The notes beneath the pieces were generated by a model. The model worked only from the letters and a program-made list of their open reading frames with translations, had not been told where the DNA came from and did not search any database. Positions 1-9,918 of a stretch of 64,000 bases of DNA are shown here, piece by piece (the stretch's first letter is position 1; the number at the start of each line of letters is the position of its first letter). This DNA is from an uncultured Caldilineaceae bacterium (GTDB lineage Bacteria; Chloroflexota; Anaerolineae; Caldilineales; Caldilineaceae), in contig OY282381.1 of the NCBI GenBank assembly GCA_958295915.1, forward strand, positions 828,722 through 892,721, read 5' to 3'. The translations under genes and the position numbers were made by a program.

Positions 1-158
1 TTGTTTTCAACGCCACGCCTCTATGGCGCAGGGGCGCAAGGTGAAGAACTTCGTTGTTTTCGCGTCGCGCGCCTCCTGACCGGTTCAATTATAGATGGGA
101 CAGGGCGTGGATGCAATTTTTTCACCCCAAACCTTTGGTTGACAGTGACAGAGTGGAT

Positions 159-187
159 TTGACGCGGAATCGGATGGCCTGTATTGT
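159..187 (+). promoter_or_regulatory. Sigma70-like promoter for the beta-propeller gene
   Basis: TTGACG at 159-164 and TATTGT at 182-187 with exactly 17 bases between them. It points at the gene starting at 372, leaving a leader of about 180 nt that contains the family-D repeat. Inferred from consensus only. Confidence 0.55.
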
Positions 188-292
188 ACGGAAGTGATCA
201 GTGGTCACGCGCAGAAGAGTAGAAGATGGGACAAACTATGGCCGATATTCCCACAGGCCGATTTGGCAAAAAAGATGAAGTGCGTTTCACTT

Positions 293-333
293 CATGGGGG
301 CGAGACGCCCGCGCTCCCAGTGGGACGCGCCTA
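293..333 (+). repeat. Dispersed repeat family D (reads GETPALP)
   Basis: GC-rich element centred on GGCGAGACGCCCGCGCTCCC. It is matched near 61395-61420, where the same core reads GGCGAGACGCCTGCGCTCCC. One frame translates as GGETPALPVGRA. It lies in the leader of the next gene and is not part of a protein. Confidence 0.6.
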
Positions 334-371
334 CGCGCCCAATCACACCCCCTACTACGAGGAGCTCTGCT

Positions 372-1052
372 ATGCCGGTGAAGATCGCACAGGTGGAGAA
401 GCGGTTCTCAAGCCCAGGGCCACATCCCAACGGCCTCCAGGCCAGCGCCGATGGTCTATGGTGTATTGATCAGGGCAACGGGCGACTGTATCGGCAGGAT
501 TTTGAGAGCGGAGAGGTGCTGTTCGACGCCCAGACCGACACGGTCCATTCCAGCGGGATCACCGTAGGCGGCGGATATGTATGGATTGCGTCCACGTATG
601 AATTGAAGATCGCGCAACTGGATGCGGATACAGGCGAGACCGTCGCTAAGTATGATTCGCCCGGCATCGGCGTCGTAGCCTGGCGGCAAGGCGCGGCCGA
701 TGCCCAGGTGACCGGCGCCCACGGCTTGGAGTGGCGCGACGATAAACTCTATGTGGCCTCGCCGCCGTCGCAGATGATCCATGTCATCGACCCGGACGGC
801 TGGCAGGAGGCGCATCGCTTCCGCGCGCCGGGGCTACGGGTTCACGGCATCGCCTGGGCGGATGACGGCAAACTGTGGTCCGCCGATACCTCCGCGGGGA
901 CAGTCTGCCTGCTGGATCCACAGAGTGGACGTATCTTCGATGTCATCCGAGTGGAAGCGCCAACCGAAGTTCATGGCATGACCATCCACGAAGGCGTACT
1001 GTGGTTTTGCAATGCCGAGACCTGCGAGATCGGGCGTCTGTTGGTCCCCTAG
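372..1052 (+). CDS. Beta-propeller protein (SMP-30/YncE-like)
   Basis: Protein of 226 aa, probably a cytoplasmic six- or seven-bladed propeller; no signal peptide is visible. Blade-like repeats carry G-LW or G-KLW segments (NGLQASADGLWCIDQGNGR near the N terminus, GITVGGGYVWIAS, HGIAWADDGKLWSAD, HGMTIHEGVLWFC at the C end). I start it at the ATG at 372, which has GAGGAG just upstream; a longer frame from 294 reads through the family-D repeat and is rejected. A paralogue of similar size lies at 37878-38591, also beside sugar-acid genes, so a lactonase-like or sensory role in sugar metabolism is possible. The acidic metal ligands of true SMP-30 lactonases are not clearly present. Confidence 0.8.
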   Translation: MPVKIAQVEKRFSSPGPHPNGLQASADGLWCIDQGNGRLYRQDFESGEVLFDAQTDTVHSSGITVGGGYVWIASTYELKIAQLDADTGETVAKYDSPGIGVVAWRQGAADAQVTGAHGLEWRDDKLYVASPPSQMIHVIDPDGWQEAHRFRAPGLRVHGIAWADDGKLWSADTSAGTVCLLDPQSGRIFDVIRVEAPTEVHGMTIHEGVLWFCNAETCEIGRLLVP

Positions 1053-1067
1053 TCGGCATGCCCCTTC

Positions 1068-1135
1068 CTTTCCCCGTAAACGGACCTGAATTTAACGCAA
1101 AGGCGCAGAGACGCAATGAAATTCCCGATCTTCTT
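1068..1135 (+). repeat. Dispersed repeat family A (NAKAQRR), left copy of an inverted pair
   Basis: The first 43 bases (1068-1110) match the reverse complement of 3974-4016 at all but two positions. They then continue into the family-A core (AACGCAAAGGCGCAGAGACG) seen at 8.1, 11.0, 22.1 and 63.9 kb. The pair brackets the two permease genes and their promoter. Confidence 0.85.
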
Positions 1136-1201
1136 GGCAGCGCCGCGTCCCGGCGACATCGCGTTTCTTTTGTCGGCATGCCCGGTTGCGCAGCATTTTC
1201 G

Positions 1202-1230
1202 TTGACGCGACATCGATTCTGCGGTATACT
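1202..1230 (+). promoter_or_regulatory. Strong sigma70-like promoter for the permease operon
   Basis: TTGACG at 1202-1207, a 17-base spacer, and TATACT at 1225-1230. It sits 59 nt upstream of the GTG start of the first permease. One of the best consensus matches in the window. Confidence 0.7.
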
Positions 1231-1288
1231 ATGACTGACATATTCAGTGCCGGCAGTGTCTTTGCAGAGTTGAAGGAACGACCTTCAC

Positions 1289-3007
1289 GTGGACGGTTCA
1301 CTTTCTCCCTCCGCGGCAGTACGTACTGATTTGCTGCGGCAGATGCAGGCGGTGCCGCGTTGGTACCGCGGGCGGCAGAGCAGGCGTTTGCGCGAGATGT
1401 TGCTCGCCTATTCGTTTCTGGCGCCGGCCTTTATTATCATTGGGCTATTTGGTCTCTTCCCTCTCGCTTTTGCCGCCTACGAAAGCACCCTCAAAGGGCT
1501 GAACAAGATCGTCGGTTCGTATGACGGCCTGGGCAACTATGTCAAGGCGGTTGACAACCTGATCTATATAATCGCTTTCTGGTTGGCTGCTGGTCTGATT
1601 CTGTACGCGGGACGCACCATTGCACGCGCGTTTCAGGAGCGGCGACAGCAACAGACAGAGCCGCTGCCGTGGCTGGCGCCAGGGTTTGTGACGGCTGTGG
1701 GGGTGGCGCTCTTTGCCCATTTTGTCTATCTCCTCCTGCCGGAGCTGCTGCTGATTCCGTCAAAGCTGCGAGGGCAGATCAACACACAGGCCGCCTTCCG
1801 CGGTCTGGTGGTGGAAGCCTGGTGGCTGCCGAAGGTGCAGATCGCGCTGTGGGGCGCTATCGCCTTGCTGGCTCTAGGCGTCGGCGGGGCCCTGTTCGTC
1901 AATAGTCGATTGCCCAGAGCCAGACGCAATCGAATCTATTTCGCGCCGTTCGTCAGCGCCGGCATAACAGTGACCGCCGGCGCGGCGCTGGCCTGGTTGA
2001 CGTGGACGGAGATCAACGCCGCCTACAGCGATGCCTTGGAAAAGGGCGAAGGGTTGGACTTGTGGTCACAGATCGTGACGATCAGCGCCGGGTTTCTGCT
2101 GCTATTGCTGGCCTGGTGGGTGTGGGAAAGCGCGGGCGACCGTCCTTCCAATACCGCTATGGCTCTGCGTCTGGGCAGCGCGGCGATGCTGATGGTCGGC
2201 GGCTGGACGCTGATCGGCGAACTGCCGCGGGTCATCGCCGCTGGCGATCAAGACTGGTGGATTGGTCTGATGGCGACGGTCTATTATGTATTGGGAACGG
2301 CGCCGATTCAGTTGGGTCTATCGCTGATTCTGGCGGTGCTGCTTTTCCAGAAGATTCGCGGGCAGTCGGTCTTCCGCGTGCTCTATTTTCTGCCTTATGT
2401 CGCGCCGTTCGTCGGCACAGCGGCGGTGTTCCGGATCATCTTCTCCAATCGGCCCAGCGCGCCTCTGAACAGTATGCTTACTATGCTGGGGGCGGATCCT
2501 CTACTTTGGCTGAGCGAGCCAACCGGTATTTTTCAGATGATAGCGGGGTCACATGTCGATTTGGGGCCGATCCTGGCGGGACCCAGCCTGGCGCTTGTGG
2601 CCATTATGATTTACGGCATCTGGACATTTGTCGGTTTCGATACGGTCATCTTTCTGGCCGGTTTGGGCGCTATCCCCAATGAGCTATACGAAGTCTCTGC
2701 CATTGACGGCGCAGACGGGTGGGCACAGTTCCGACATGTAACGCTGCCGCTACTTTCGCCGACGATCTACTTTCTTTCTCTCTATGCGGTCATCGGCACA
2801 TTCAAAGCGTTCAACCATATCTTTGTGTTACGTCAGGCAGCGGCATTGGGCACAACTGACACGGCCAGTATCGTGATCTTCCAGGCGTTCAAACGGGACA
2901 CCCGCTACGGATACGCCTCCGCCCTGGCCATCCTTCTGTTAATCATTATTCTGGCGATTACGATGATCAACAACCGGGTTGCCAGCAGGAGGGTTTTCTA
3001 TGGCTAA
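1289..3007 (+). CDS. ABC sugar transporter permease, MalF/UgpA type, enlarged
   Basis: Inner-membrane permease of 572 aa. The C-terminal half is a standard binding-protein-dependent permease with the EAA loop [14 protein letters not shown] near residue 470 and the usual final membrane segments. Between the first membrane segment (about residues 38-60) and this core lie some 200 extra residues with about four further hydrophobic spans, so it is nearly twice the usual 290-310 aa and longer than E. coli MalF. The start is GTG with GAAGGAA about 10 nt upstream. It overlaps the next permease by 8 nt, so the two are translationally coupled. No ATPase gene is nearby. Confidence 0.9.
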   Translation: MDGSLSPSAAVRTDLLRQMQAVPRWYRGRQSRRLREMLLAYSFLAPAFIIIGLFGLFPLAFAAYESTLKGLNKIVGSYDGLGNYVKAVDNLIYIIAFWLAAGLILYAGRTIARAFQERRQQQTEPLPWLAPGFVTAVGVALFAHFVYLLLPELLLIPSKLRGQINTQAAFRGLVVEAWWLPKVQIALWGAIALLALGVGGALFVNSRLPRARRNRIYFAPFVSAGITVTAGAALAWLTWTEINAAYSDALEKGEGLDLWSQIVTISAGFLLLLLAWWVWESAGDRPSNTAMALRLGSAAMLMVGGWTLIGELPRVIAAGDQDWWIGLMATVYYVLGTAPIQLGLSLILAVLLFQKIRGQSVFRVLYFLPYVAPFVGTAAVFRIIFSNRPSAPLNSMLTMLGADPLLWLSEPTGIFQMIAGSHVDLGPILAGPSLALVAIMIYGIWTFVGFDTVIFLAGLGAIPNELYEVSAIDGADGWAQFRHVTLPLLSPTIYFLSLYAVIGTFKAFNHIFVLRQAAALGTTDTASIVIFQAFKRDTRYGYASALAILLLIIILAITMINNRVASRRVFYG

Positions 3008-3884
3008 GAGCGCAATGGCTGCCCCCATACGGCAGCGACGCCCGGCAGCCAAGGGGGTGGCCCTCAACCGGGTGATCATCTACACCGTTCTAATTTTCGG
3101 CGCGGCGGCCGCGATTCTCCCCTTTCTCTACACTGTCAGCGTCTCGCTGATGAACCTGACCGAAGCAACCGGAGGACGGGCGTTTCCCAATACGCCGCAG
3201 TGGAGCAACTATGTCGAGGCCTGGCATGACGCCCAGTTTTCTCTGTACTTCATGAACAGCATCAAGATCACATTGATTACGGTCGGTGGCGCCATCGTTT
3301 TCTGCGCGCTGGCAGCCTACGCCTTCGCGCAGATGGAATTTCCTGGAAAGGGCTTTTTGTTCACCCTGCTGCTCTCCACGCTCATGCTGCCGGAGGCGAT
3401 TACGTGGGTACCGAACTTCATCACTGTTTCCTGGTTGGGGCGAATCAGCCCAGTGCCGTGGATCAACAACTGGCCGGCGCTGACGATTCCGTTTATGGCG
3501 AGCGCGTTCGGTATTTTTCTGCTGCGCCAGTTCTTCCAGCAGATCCCCAAGGAACTTTGGGACTCGGCGCAGATCGACGGCGCAGGTCATCTGCGCTATC
3601 TGATCACGGTCATTCTACCGCTCTCCAGCGCCGCAGTCATGACCCTTGTCCTGTTCGGGTTTGTCGGTTCGTGGAATGCATTGGCCTGGCCGATTCTGGT
3701 TACAACGACACCGGACTGGCGGCCCATCTCCTACGGTCTGCTCGCCTTTCTGGACGAGGCAGGCGCCTTGCTGCATTTACAGATGGCCGGCGCTCTCATC
3801 ACAATGCTGCCCATCGTTGTCCTTTATTTCTTCACCCAACGCCATTTTATTGAGGGGATCGCGACAACCGGGCTGAAGGGATAA
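3000..3884 (+). CDS. ABC sugar transporter permease, MalG type
   Basis: Inner-membrane permease of 294 aa and partner of the enlarged permease before it. Six membrane spans are visible. The EAA loop reads [17 protein letters not shown] near residue 190, and the C terminus ends in the family's typical [13 protein letters not shown] chose the ATG at 3000, preceded by CAGGAGGG, inside the end of the upstream gene. A binding lipoprotein follows after about 220 nt of repeat-rich DNA. The substrate is not deducible; the family carries sugars or polyols. Confidence 0.93.
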   Translation: MAKSAMAAPIRQRRPAAKGVALNRVIIYTVLIFGAAAAILPFLYTVSVSLMNLTEATGGRAFPNTPQWSNYVEAWHDAQFSLYFMNSIKITLITVGGAIVFCALAAYAFAQMEFPGKGFLFTLLLSTLMLPEAITWVPNFITVSWLGRISPVPWINNWPALTIPFMASAFGIFLLRQFFQQIPKELWDSAQIDGAGHLRYLITVILPLSSAAVMTLVLFGFVGSWNALAWPILVTTTPDWRPISYGLLAFLDEAGALLHLQMAGALITMLPIVVLYFFTQRHFIEGIATTGLKG

Positions 3885-3940
3885 GAGCCGAAAAATGAGA
3901 GAGCAGGAGTGTGTAGAGAGAAAAACCATGACGATAAAAG

Positions 3941-4016
3941 CCAGGACGCAATGACGCAAAAAACCAGAAATCCCTTTGCGCCTCTGCGTTAAATTCAGGT
4001 CCGTTTACGGGGAAAG
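3941..4016 (-). repeat. Dispersed repeat family A, right copy of the inverted pair
   Basis: Inverted relative to 1068-1110; 3974-4016 is its reverse complement with two mismatches. The rest (GCCAGGACGCAATGACGC and following) is the tail common to the family. It occupies most of the gap between the second permease and the binding protein. Confidence 0.85.
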
Positions 4017-4104
4017 GAGGGTGAAAGATATGGACTTTTCCTCTTCAATTCTCAAAATTGCAATATCTGTTTCAATTTTCAATCATCACAGGAGACCAAA
4101 CCAT

Positions 4105-5538
4105 ATGAACACAAAACGCTTTTGGATGCTGGCAACCTTACTGGTGGCCGCATTCACATTAGCTGCTTGCCCAGCGCCAGCGCCGGCGGACGAGGCGCCG
4201 GCGGCCGCGATGGAGAAGGAATCTGAGGAGTCTGCCGCCGCCGAGGCGATGGACGAGGGGCCGTGCGCGCCGGCAACCGATGGCCCGTTGGCCGGCATCG
4301 ATCCTCGAGGCCAAACGATCGTCTGGTGGCATCAGCACAGCGGCTCCCGCGAGGAGAAGCTGGCGGTTATTGTCGATGACTTCAACAGCGGCAACGAGTG
4401 TGGCATTACTGTCGACGCGCAGAATCAGGGTGGCTACAACGACATCCGCGACAAGGTGAACGCCAGCGCCGCTTCCGGAGAACAGCCAGCCAATGTGCTC
4501 GTCGGTTATCAGAACGATCAGGCGTTCTACCAGTTGAACAGTGTCCTGGCCGACTTCAACAAGTTTATCGATGATCCTACATGGGGTCTGACGGCAGAGG
4601 AGAAAGCCGACTTTTTCGCCAGCTTCATCGAGCAGGGCGTCCATCCGGTTTTTGACAACCAACGCCTGGGCTTCCCGCCCAACCGCTCTATGGAGGTGTT
4701 GTATTACAACCAGACCTGGCTGGAAGAGCTGGGTTTCGACGGGCCGCCGACGACACCTCAAGAGTTTGAAGAGATGGCCTGCGCCGCGGCGCAGGCGAAT
4801 GGCGACGGCACCGGCGGCTACATCCTGCGGGATGACGCCTCGGCGTTGGCATCCTGGACCTTTGCCTTGGGCGGCAATATCCTGAACGAAGATAACACCG
4901 GCTACGTGTACAACGGCCAAGCCACAATCGACTCCATGACGCTGTTGAAGCGCATGCTCGATAACGGCTGCGCCTACTTCTTCACAGAAGGGTACCCAAA
5001 TCCTGAGTTTGCCGCTCGCCGGGCGAGCTTCACACAGGGGTCCAGCTCCGGTCTGCCCTTCTATGCCAACGATATGAAGACGATTGCCGAAGAAATGGGT
5101 CGCGATATCGACGAGTGGGGCGTGACCGCGATTCCCTATACGACAGCGGATCCGGTGCAGAATATCTATGGCGCCGACATCATGATCACAGTCAGCGCGC
5201 CGGAGCGGGAGCTTGCCTCCTGGGTGTTCATTAAGTGGTTCACGTCTCCGGAAGCGCAGGCCCGCTGGGTAGAGGGCAGCAACTACTTCCCCACGCGCGC
5301 GGCTACGGAAGAGCATCTGAAGGGCTACGTGGAGCGGAATCCTCAATACGGTTCAGCTCTGTCCCTGCTGCAATACGGCGCGTATGAACCGCAGCTCATC
5401 TCGTATCAGGCTGTGCGCGATGCCGCGGAGACTGCCTACAATGAAATTATGCAGGGCGCGGATATTCAGGCGACGCTGGATGCTCTGACTGCGACGGCCA
5501 ATGAGCTGCAGGAAGAATTGATGGGTGAGATGGAGTAA
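4105..5538 (+). CDS. Sugar ABC transporter substrate-binding lipoprotein
   Basis: Extracytoplasmic binding protein of 477 aa (family 1 solute-binding, UgpB/MalE fold). A signal peptide with lipobox LAAC puts the lipidated Cys at residue 22, followed by an Ala/Pro/Glu-rich tether to about residue 60. The fold core runs from [12 protein letters not shown] through [17 protein letters not shown], which is the family's C-terminal signature. The start is the ATG at 4105 with AGGAG upstream; the longer frame would run through the repeat. It belongs to the permease pair upstream and is followed by a terminator. Confidence 0.93.
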   Translation: MNTKRFWMLATLLVAAFTLAACPAPAPADEAPAAAMEKESEESAAAEAMDEGPCAPATDGPLAGIDPRGQTIVWWHQHSGSREEKLAVIVDDFNSGNECGITVDAQNQGGYNDIRDKVNASAASGEQPANVLVGYQNDQAFYQLNSVLADFNKFIDDPTWGLTAEEKADFFASFIEQGVHPVFDNQRLGFPPNRSMEVLYYNQTWLEELGFDGPPTTPQEFEEMACAAAQANGDGTGGYILRDDASALASWTFALGGNILNEDNTGYVYNGQATIDSMTLLKRMLDNGCAYFFTEGYPNPEFAARRASFTQGSSSGLPFYANDMKTIAEEMGRDIDEWGVTAIPYTTADPVQNIYGADIMITVSAPERELASWVFIKWFTSPEAQARWVEGSNYFPTRAATEEHLKGYVERNPQYGSALSLLQYGAYEPQLISYQAVRDAAETAYNEIMQGADIQATLDALTATANELQEELMGEME

Positions 5539-5569
5539 CAGCAGCGCTCAATTCAGTGGTTAGTGTGGA

Positions 5570-5600
5570 GAGTGGAGGGGGCTACCCCTCCACTCTTTAT
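5570..5600 (+). terminator. Rho-independent terminator after the first ABC operon
   Basis: Perfect 11-bp stem: GAGTGGAGGGG (5570-5580), loop GCTA, CCCCTCCACTC (5585-5595), followed by TTTAT. It lies 32 nt after the stop codon of the binding protein. It is also usable in the other direction for the convergent minus-strand gene, though without a T run on that side. Confidence 0.8.
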
Positions 5601-5673
5601 GCACGCGGCTGTGTTTTCGTCGTCCCCACGCAGATTGGGACAACAGAGGGAACCCGGGCAACCACTATTGCCC

Positions 5674-6426
5674 CTACTTTTGACGCGCACGCGGGCGAAA
5701 GATCAGCTGTTGGAAGCGCTCGAAATGGCGCATGCTGCCGTCCTCCTGCTTTTCTCCCGAGCGTTCGCGCATGCCCTTTTCCATTGCTTGCAGGTCGGAA
5801 AACTGGCTCTCGTGGCAGAGAATCGCTTTGATCTTCAGTTCGATGTCATCCGTAATGTCCACCTCGACATCGGTTTCCTCTGCGCCGCTGATGTACAACT
5901 GACTGATCTTGTGGGGCAGGTACCCTTCATTCGCTAAATCCGGATAGAACATCAGATTGTCGGCAGCGGGAAAGATCGCCTCCAAAGCGATGAGACCGGC
6001 ATTGCGGTGATCCGGATGGTTGATGTAGCCGCGACCGGAAATGTAGCGATCGGGGTTAGAACAGATGATCAGTTGCGGTCGAATGCGCCGGATTTCGCGA
6101 CATACCCGCTTGCGTATCTCGGGTGTGGGGCGCAGGAAGCCGTCTTCCTCATCCATAAACAACACATCTTTGACACCGCATAGGTCCGCGGCTTTGCGCT
6201 GCTCCTCCTTGCGCATCAGAATCAACTGGCGGCGGGTCACAAGTGGATTGTGGTTGCCCTTGTCGCCATTTGTCAGAATCATATACGTGACTTCAATGCC
6301 CTGGCGCGCCATCTGAATGGCAGAGCCAGCGCAGGAGAAATCCGGATCGTCCGGGTGGGCCATAATCACCAGCGCCCGCTCAACCTCTGCCCAGTCCGGT
6401 TGTTTCATGTCGCGGGAATCGATCAT
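5674..6426 (-). CDS. PIG-L family deacetylase
   Basis: Zn-dependent N-deacetylase-like protein of 250 aa (LmbE/PIG-L, as in GlcNAc-PI or bacillithiol/mycothiol deacetylases). The metal motif AHPDDPDF is at residues 23-30, and the distal His motif NHPDHRNAG lies about 100 residues later. Two starts compete: GTG at 6435 and ATG at 6426. AGAGGTGA sits at ideal spacing from the ATG, so I take 6426. It is downstream of the ferredoxin gene with a 22-nt gap, probably co-transcribed. The substrate is likely an N-acetyl sugar derivative (inference). Confidence 0.9.
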   Translation of the reverse strand: MIDSRDMKQPDWAEVERALVIMAHPDDPDFSCAGSAIQMARQGIEVTYMILTNGDKGNHNPLVTRRQLILMRKEEQRKAADLCGVKDVLFMDEEDGFLRPTPEIRKRVCREIRRIRPQLIICSNPDRYISGRGYINHPDHRNAGLIALEAIFPAADNLMFYPDLANEGYLPHKISQLYISGAEETDVEVDITDDIELKIKAILCHESQFSDLQAMEKGMRERSGEKQEDGSMRHFERFQQLIFRPRARQK

Positions 6427-6448
6427 TGGAATCACCTCTCGTACAGGT

Positions 6449-6724
6449 TCAGACCATTTCGAGAGCCGAGTAGCCCGGGCCTTCCTCGAAGTACATTGCG
6501 TTCAGTTCAGTCGTGTAGGCATACTCTTCCGGCAGATCTTCTTCCGGCAGAATGGCATCCGTCGGGCATTCAGGCACACATGCACCGCAATCGATGCACG
6601 TATCCGGATCGATATAATACCAGGGCCATTCTTCTTCCGGCATCCCTGGGATAATGCACTCAACGGGGCAAACCTCAACGCAGGCGCCGTCCCGAATACA
6701 CAGATCAAAGATAACGTGGGTCAT
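6449..6724 (-). CDS. Ferredoxin with two Fe-S cluster motifs
   Basis: Small electron carrier of 91 aa. Cluster site 2 is canonical ([12 protein letters not shown], Cx2Cx2Cx3CP). Site 1 is [15 protein letters not shown], where the second Cys of a normal Cx2C is missing, as in 7Fe ferredoxins carrying a 3Fe-4S cluster. The C-terminal 35 residues are acidic. The start is the ATG at 6724, preceded by GGAGG; the longer frame to 6814 has no support. Its electron partner is not identifiable here; the neighbours are a deacetylase and a hydroxyacid dehydrogenase. Confidence 0.92.
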   Translation of the reverse strand: MTHVIFDLCIRDGACVEVCPVECIIPGMPEEEWPWYYIDPDTCIDCGACVPECPTDAILPEEDLPEEYAYTTELNAMYFEEGPGYSALEMV

Positions 6725-6913
6725 TGGATTGAAGCCTCCATCACACTGAGTTGGGCCAAATTTATGTGAATCGGTACTGTTTATGCGTCCTTGCCTATGG
6801 TTCAAAAGAACCATACACCAAAAATGATAGCCAATGCAAATCTTTTGAGGGATTGATGACGTATTGCCGGCGCGCGCCTGTGATGGCGTACTGGTCAGTG
6901 ATATGTTGTCGGG

Positions 6914-7987
6914 TCACAGCAATGCAGAGCGGTTCCATTCATCGTCTGCCAAGGGGAACCTGGGCGTCACGTCGCGGTTGACAAGATTCTGGCGACGAGG
7001 CCAGAAACCGCTCAGAACCGCGACAGCGTTTTCGATCCCCCCATTGGATACATCCTGCATAGCCTGCACAGAAAGCGCGCCCACATGAGGGGTAAGAATA
7101 ACATTGTCAACTGACAACAGGGGATGATCCGGCGGTCTCTCTTCTTCGGCGAAGACATCGATGCCTTCGAACGTGTCTATGCCGGCCCCGGCCACCCTGC
7201 CGGCGCGCAACAGGCTCACTAATGCGATCTCATCCACGATCGCCCCCCGGGATGTGTTGATCAGGTAGGCTCCTGGTTTCATCCTGCGCAGCATGGTTTC
7301 ATTCAGGAGATGATAGGTGTCGGCGGTCAGAGGCAGGTGCAAGGATACGTAGTCCGCTCGGGTGAGGAGCTTCTCCAGGCCCATCATCTCCACACCCAGT
7401 TCGTCGGCTTCAGAGCTGGGCGCGTCCATATTGCGACGGGTCGCGATCACCTGTAGGCCAAAGCCCTGCGCCCGCCTGGCCACAGCGCGTGCAGAGTTGC
7501 CAAAGCCGATGAGGCCCAGAACCCGGCCGGCAAGGCGTTGGTTGGCAGACGCTTGGCGTCGAGCCCTCCCCCAGGCGCCTGTGGACATGGCCTGCGCCAT
7601 CTGTGGCAGCTTGCGGAGCAATGCCAGCAGCAGCGCCATCGTATGGTCGGCCTGTTCTTCGACGCAGAACGTGGGAACGTTGGTGACCAGAATTCCTTTG
7701 CGGGTCGCTTCGGCAACGTCGATTTTGTCCGTTCCTGTGCCCAGTCTGGAGATAACCCGACAGCGGGTCAGGCTTTCGATCACCTCCTGCGGCAGCGCGG
7801 TGGAAACGACAAACAGGGCGTCGCAATCCACAACATGTGGGATAATCGCCGCAGGCGCGTTGGCTTCTACCTCTATGGGGGAAAGGTGGAACTTGTGATA
7901 GAGATCCCTTTCGTACTGATCCAGCGGAGATAGCGTGGCATTTAAGCGCACAACCCGATAGTTCTGCAGATAGCTCCACCTGGACAT
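6914..7987 (-). CDS. D-2-hydroxyacid dehydrogenase (NAD-dependent)
   Basis: Cytoplasmic oxidoreductase of 357 aa, PGDH/glyoxylate reductase type, interconverting a 2-hydroxy acid and a 2-oxo acid. The Rossmann motif is GLIGFGNSARAVARRAQGFG. Catalytic Arg is in NTSRGAIVDE, the acid in the GIDTFEG region, and His in LTPHVGA. It is one of three members of this family in the window (also 13227 and 35873). Start ATG with GGAGAG upstream. It is transcribed away from the next ABC cassette; the substrate is unknown. Confidence 0.92.
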   Translation of the reverse strand: MSRWSYLQNYRVVRLNATLSPLDQYERDLYHKFHLSPIEVEANAPAAIIPHVVDCDALFVVSTALPQEVIESLTRCRVISRLGTGTDKIDVAEATRKGILVTNVPTFCVEEQADHTMALLLALLRKLPQMAQAMSTGAWGRARRQASANQRLAGRVLGLIGFGNSARAVARRAQGFGLQVIATRRNMDAPSSEADELGVEMMGLEKLLTRADYVSLHLPLTADTYHLLNETMLRRMKPGAYLINTSRGAIVDEIALVSLLRAGRVAGAGIDTFEGIDVFAEEERPPDHPLLSVDNVILTPHVGALSVQAMQDVSNGGIENAVAVLSGFWPRRQNLVNRDVTPRFPLADDEWNRSALL

Positions 7988-8045
7988 ATGCTGACTCTCC
8001 GTGTCAATCCTCTATGAGTTGCGTATTGCGTAACCAGCCGAATCC

Positions 8046-8185
8046 AGTGTAACTGCTTTGAAAAGAAACGCAATGCCGCAAAGAAAACCAGAAATCTCAT
8101 TGCGCCCCTGCGTCTTTGCGGCTTTGCGTTAAATTCAGGAACACGGCGTCCCTGCAGCGTCTGCGTCTCTGCGTTGCATTTATCC
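8046..8185. repeat. Dispersed repeat family A cluster in a 450-nt gene-free stretch
   Basis: Between the divergent genes at 7987 and 8437. It contains at least two degenerate family-A cores (AAACGCAATGCCGCAAAG and TGCGTTAAATTCAGGAAC). Just before it, 8030-8045 (GCCGAATCCAGTGTA) recurs at 61519-61533. No gene is seen. The stretch 8228-8300 is AT-richer and presumably holds the promoter for the binding protein, but no consensus pair is convincing. Confidence 0.7.
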
Positions 8186-8436
8186 CGTGGCGAGCGGCTG
8201 GGATACAGCGCCGCCCCGATGGATAGTTTGCGCGCAGCCCGGGGCTGTGTTATGCTATTGACGATAATCATTAGTATACTGTTGACAGTTTTTGCTTGTC
8301 AATCCCCGATGTCGTTTTGGCCCTTCATCGCTACCAAACAGCAGAATCATTCAGTCGCGGAAATTTCTGCGCCGTTTTACTCGTAATGCATTTGGAATTC
8401 AGTACGCACTCTACCCTTCAGGAAGGAGAGAAGACA

Positions 8437-9876
8437 ATGAACCACAGAATCGAACAGGGCTGCTATGGCCGGCAGATGGAGAGCGGCACTGCCCGACGCA
8501 TGAGTAGACGATCGTTTTTACGGCTCAGCGGTGTAGCCGTTGTTGGCGGCGTGTTGGCCGCTTGCGCTCCTGCTTCACCTGCCCAGGAGGATATGTCAGG
8601 GGAGGCTGCGGCGGCAGGACAGCCGGTTGGTCTTGAAGGCAGGACATATTCGTTTTGGGGCCTGCAATACGATCCCCATGTTGAGCGTTATCACATGCTC
8701 GCCGATGCGTTTGCAGAGCAGACCGGCGCCAAGGCCGTGATCGAGCCGCAGGCATGGCCGTTGGAGACGAAGGTCATCTCAGCCATGGCCGCGGCCACAG
8801 TGCCCGACGTGACCTGCATTATGGGCAAGCAACTTGTGCCGCTGCTTGAGCAGGGGGCCTTGATTCCAATGGAGGAGGCGGTTTTCGAGCCAGCTGGCAT
8901 TGATCCTGACGCCTTCTTCAACCCGGGCGCGATTGGCGCTTTCTTCTACGACGGATACCATTGGGGCATTCCGGTCGAGGACAACAACGTGGGTCAGGCC
9001 GTCGGTGTACGCACAGATTGGATCGAAGAGGCCGGGGACGAGGCCAAGGCCCTATGGACAGGAGCGCAGGAGCTGGGCTGGTTCGACAGCTTTGAGTCGG
9101 TGTGGCGTCTGGCCGAAATTCTGCAGCAGACAGATGACGCCGGCAATGTCACGATCTGGGGCATGAACAGCCAGGGGTGGGACAACCGAACTTGGTTCGG
9201 CATTATGCGCGATCTGGGGCAGCACTGGTGGGATCCCGATAACCAGGAGTTCTTCCTGAACAGTGAAGAGGCTCAGGAGGCGCTCAGGCTGTATGTGGTC
9301 GTTCCCCTTTTCGAGCGCGGCATCGAAACGCATCTGGATATGCACCATATGAACGCGCTCCTCGCCGGGCGGGTGGCGATTGGCGTCGGCAACAACGCCA
9401 TGGCCGGCGAAGCCGCCAAGATCGACGTGCCTGTCGAATCGGTGGCAAGGCCGCCGACCACACCGGGCCAGGACCCGCTCTTCGTCGGCGAAGGCGGTTG
9501 GGGGTTCGAAGTTCCCAAGCAGGCAGAGAATCAGGACATCGGCATCGAGTTTCTGCGCTTCATGTGCACCTATGACGCCCAATATATCTTCGCCGGTATC
9601 TATGGGGGCACGATGCCGGCAGCAGTGGAAGTCATGCACTCCGACATCTATGAAGGCGACGACCCGGTCAAGCGCAGCGTGCGTCGCGATGTCATGGTGC
9701 TGCCCAACACGGTGTACTATGGTTGGGGATTCGGCATTCCCTCGGAGATGGAGCGAATCACGTCAACGGCTATCACACAGGTGCGCACGGGTGAGCTCAA
9801 CGTGGCTGAGGCGTGTGATCAGATGCAAGTAGAGATGGAACAACATCACGCGCAGTGGCTGGAAGCCCAGGCGTAA
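8437..9876 (+). CDS. Sugar ABC transporter substrate-binding lipoprotein
   Basis: Binding protein of 479 aa. It has an unusually long N region before a Tat-like signal (SRRSFLRLSG, residues 23-32) and lipobox LAAC with Cys43. Mature-domain features include the hinge-region sequence SFWGLQYDPHVERYHMLAD and the C-terminal region with YGWGFGIPSEMERI. The ATG at 8437 has AAGGAGAG upstream; an internal ATG at residue 22 (MSRRSF) would give a more normal signal length. It heads a cassette with two permeases and sugar-acid enzymes. Confidence 0.93.
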   Translation: MNHRIEQGCYGRQMESGTARRMSRRSFLRLSGVAVVGGVLAACAPASPAQEDMSGEAAAAGQPVGLEGRTYSFWGLQYDPHVERYHMLADAFAEQTGAKAVIEPQAWPLETKVISAMAAATVPDVTCIMGKQLVPLLEQGALIPMEEAVFEPAGIDPDAFFNPGAIGAFFYDGYHWGIPVEDNNVGQAVGVRTDWIEEAGDEAKALWTGAQELGWFDSFESVWRLAEILQQTDDAGNVTIWGMNSQGWDNRTWFGIMRDLGQHWWDPDNQEFFLNSEEAQEALRLYVVVPLFERGIETHLDMHHMNALLAGRVAIGVGNNAMAGEAAKIDVPVESVARPPTTPGQDPLFVGEGGWGFEVPKQAENQDIGIEFLRFMCTYDAQYIFAGIYGGTMPAAVEVMHSDIYEGDDPVKRSVRRDVMVLPNTVYYGWGFGIPSEMERITSTAITQVRTGELNVAEACDQMQVEMEQHHAQWLEAQA

Positions 9877-9918
9877 GCGCCTGTTGTTTCTCGGGTACTG
9901 TCGCAGGCGGAGGCAGAT

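Larger units (their letters stand above)
1..371. other. Left-edge non-coding region
   Basis: No convincing gene. The stretch holds a good sigma70-type promoter (159-187), a short family-B-like palindromic piece around 191-206 and a family-D dispersed repeat (293-333). Open frames here overlap the repeat and have no ribosome binding site, so they were not called. Confidence 0.6.

Noticed and set aside
294..371. Upstream start for the first propeller protein
   Set aside because: The extra 26 residues translate the family-D repeat, and the ribosome site belongs to the ATG at 372.
4159..5346. Long open frame (395 codons) antisense to the first binding protein
   Set aside because: It mirrors the codon pattern of the sense gene, lacks a ribosome site and has no recognisable domain; a GC-rich shadow frame.
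8258..8280. Promoter TTGACG with TATACT
   Set aside because: The spacing is only 11 bases, too short for a sigma70 promoter.
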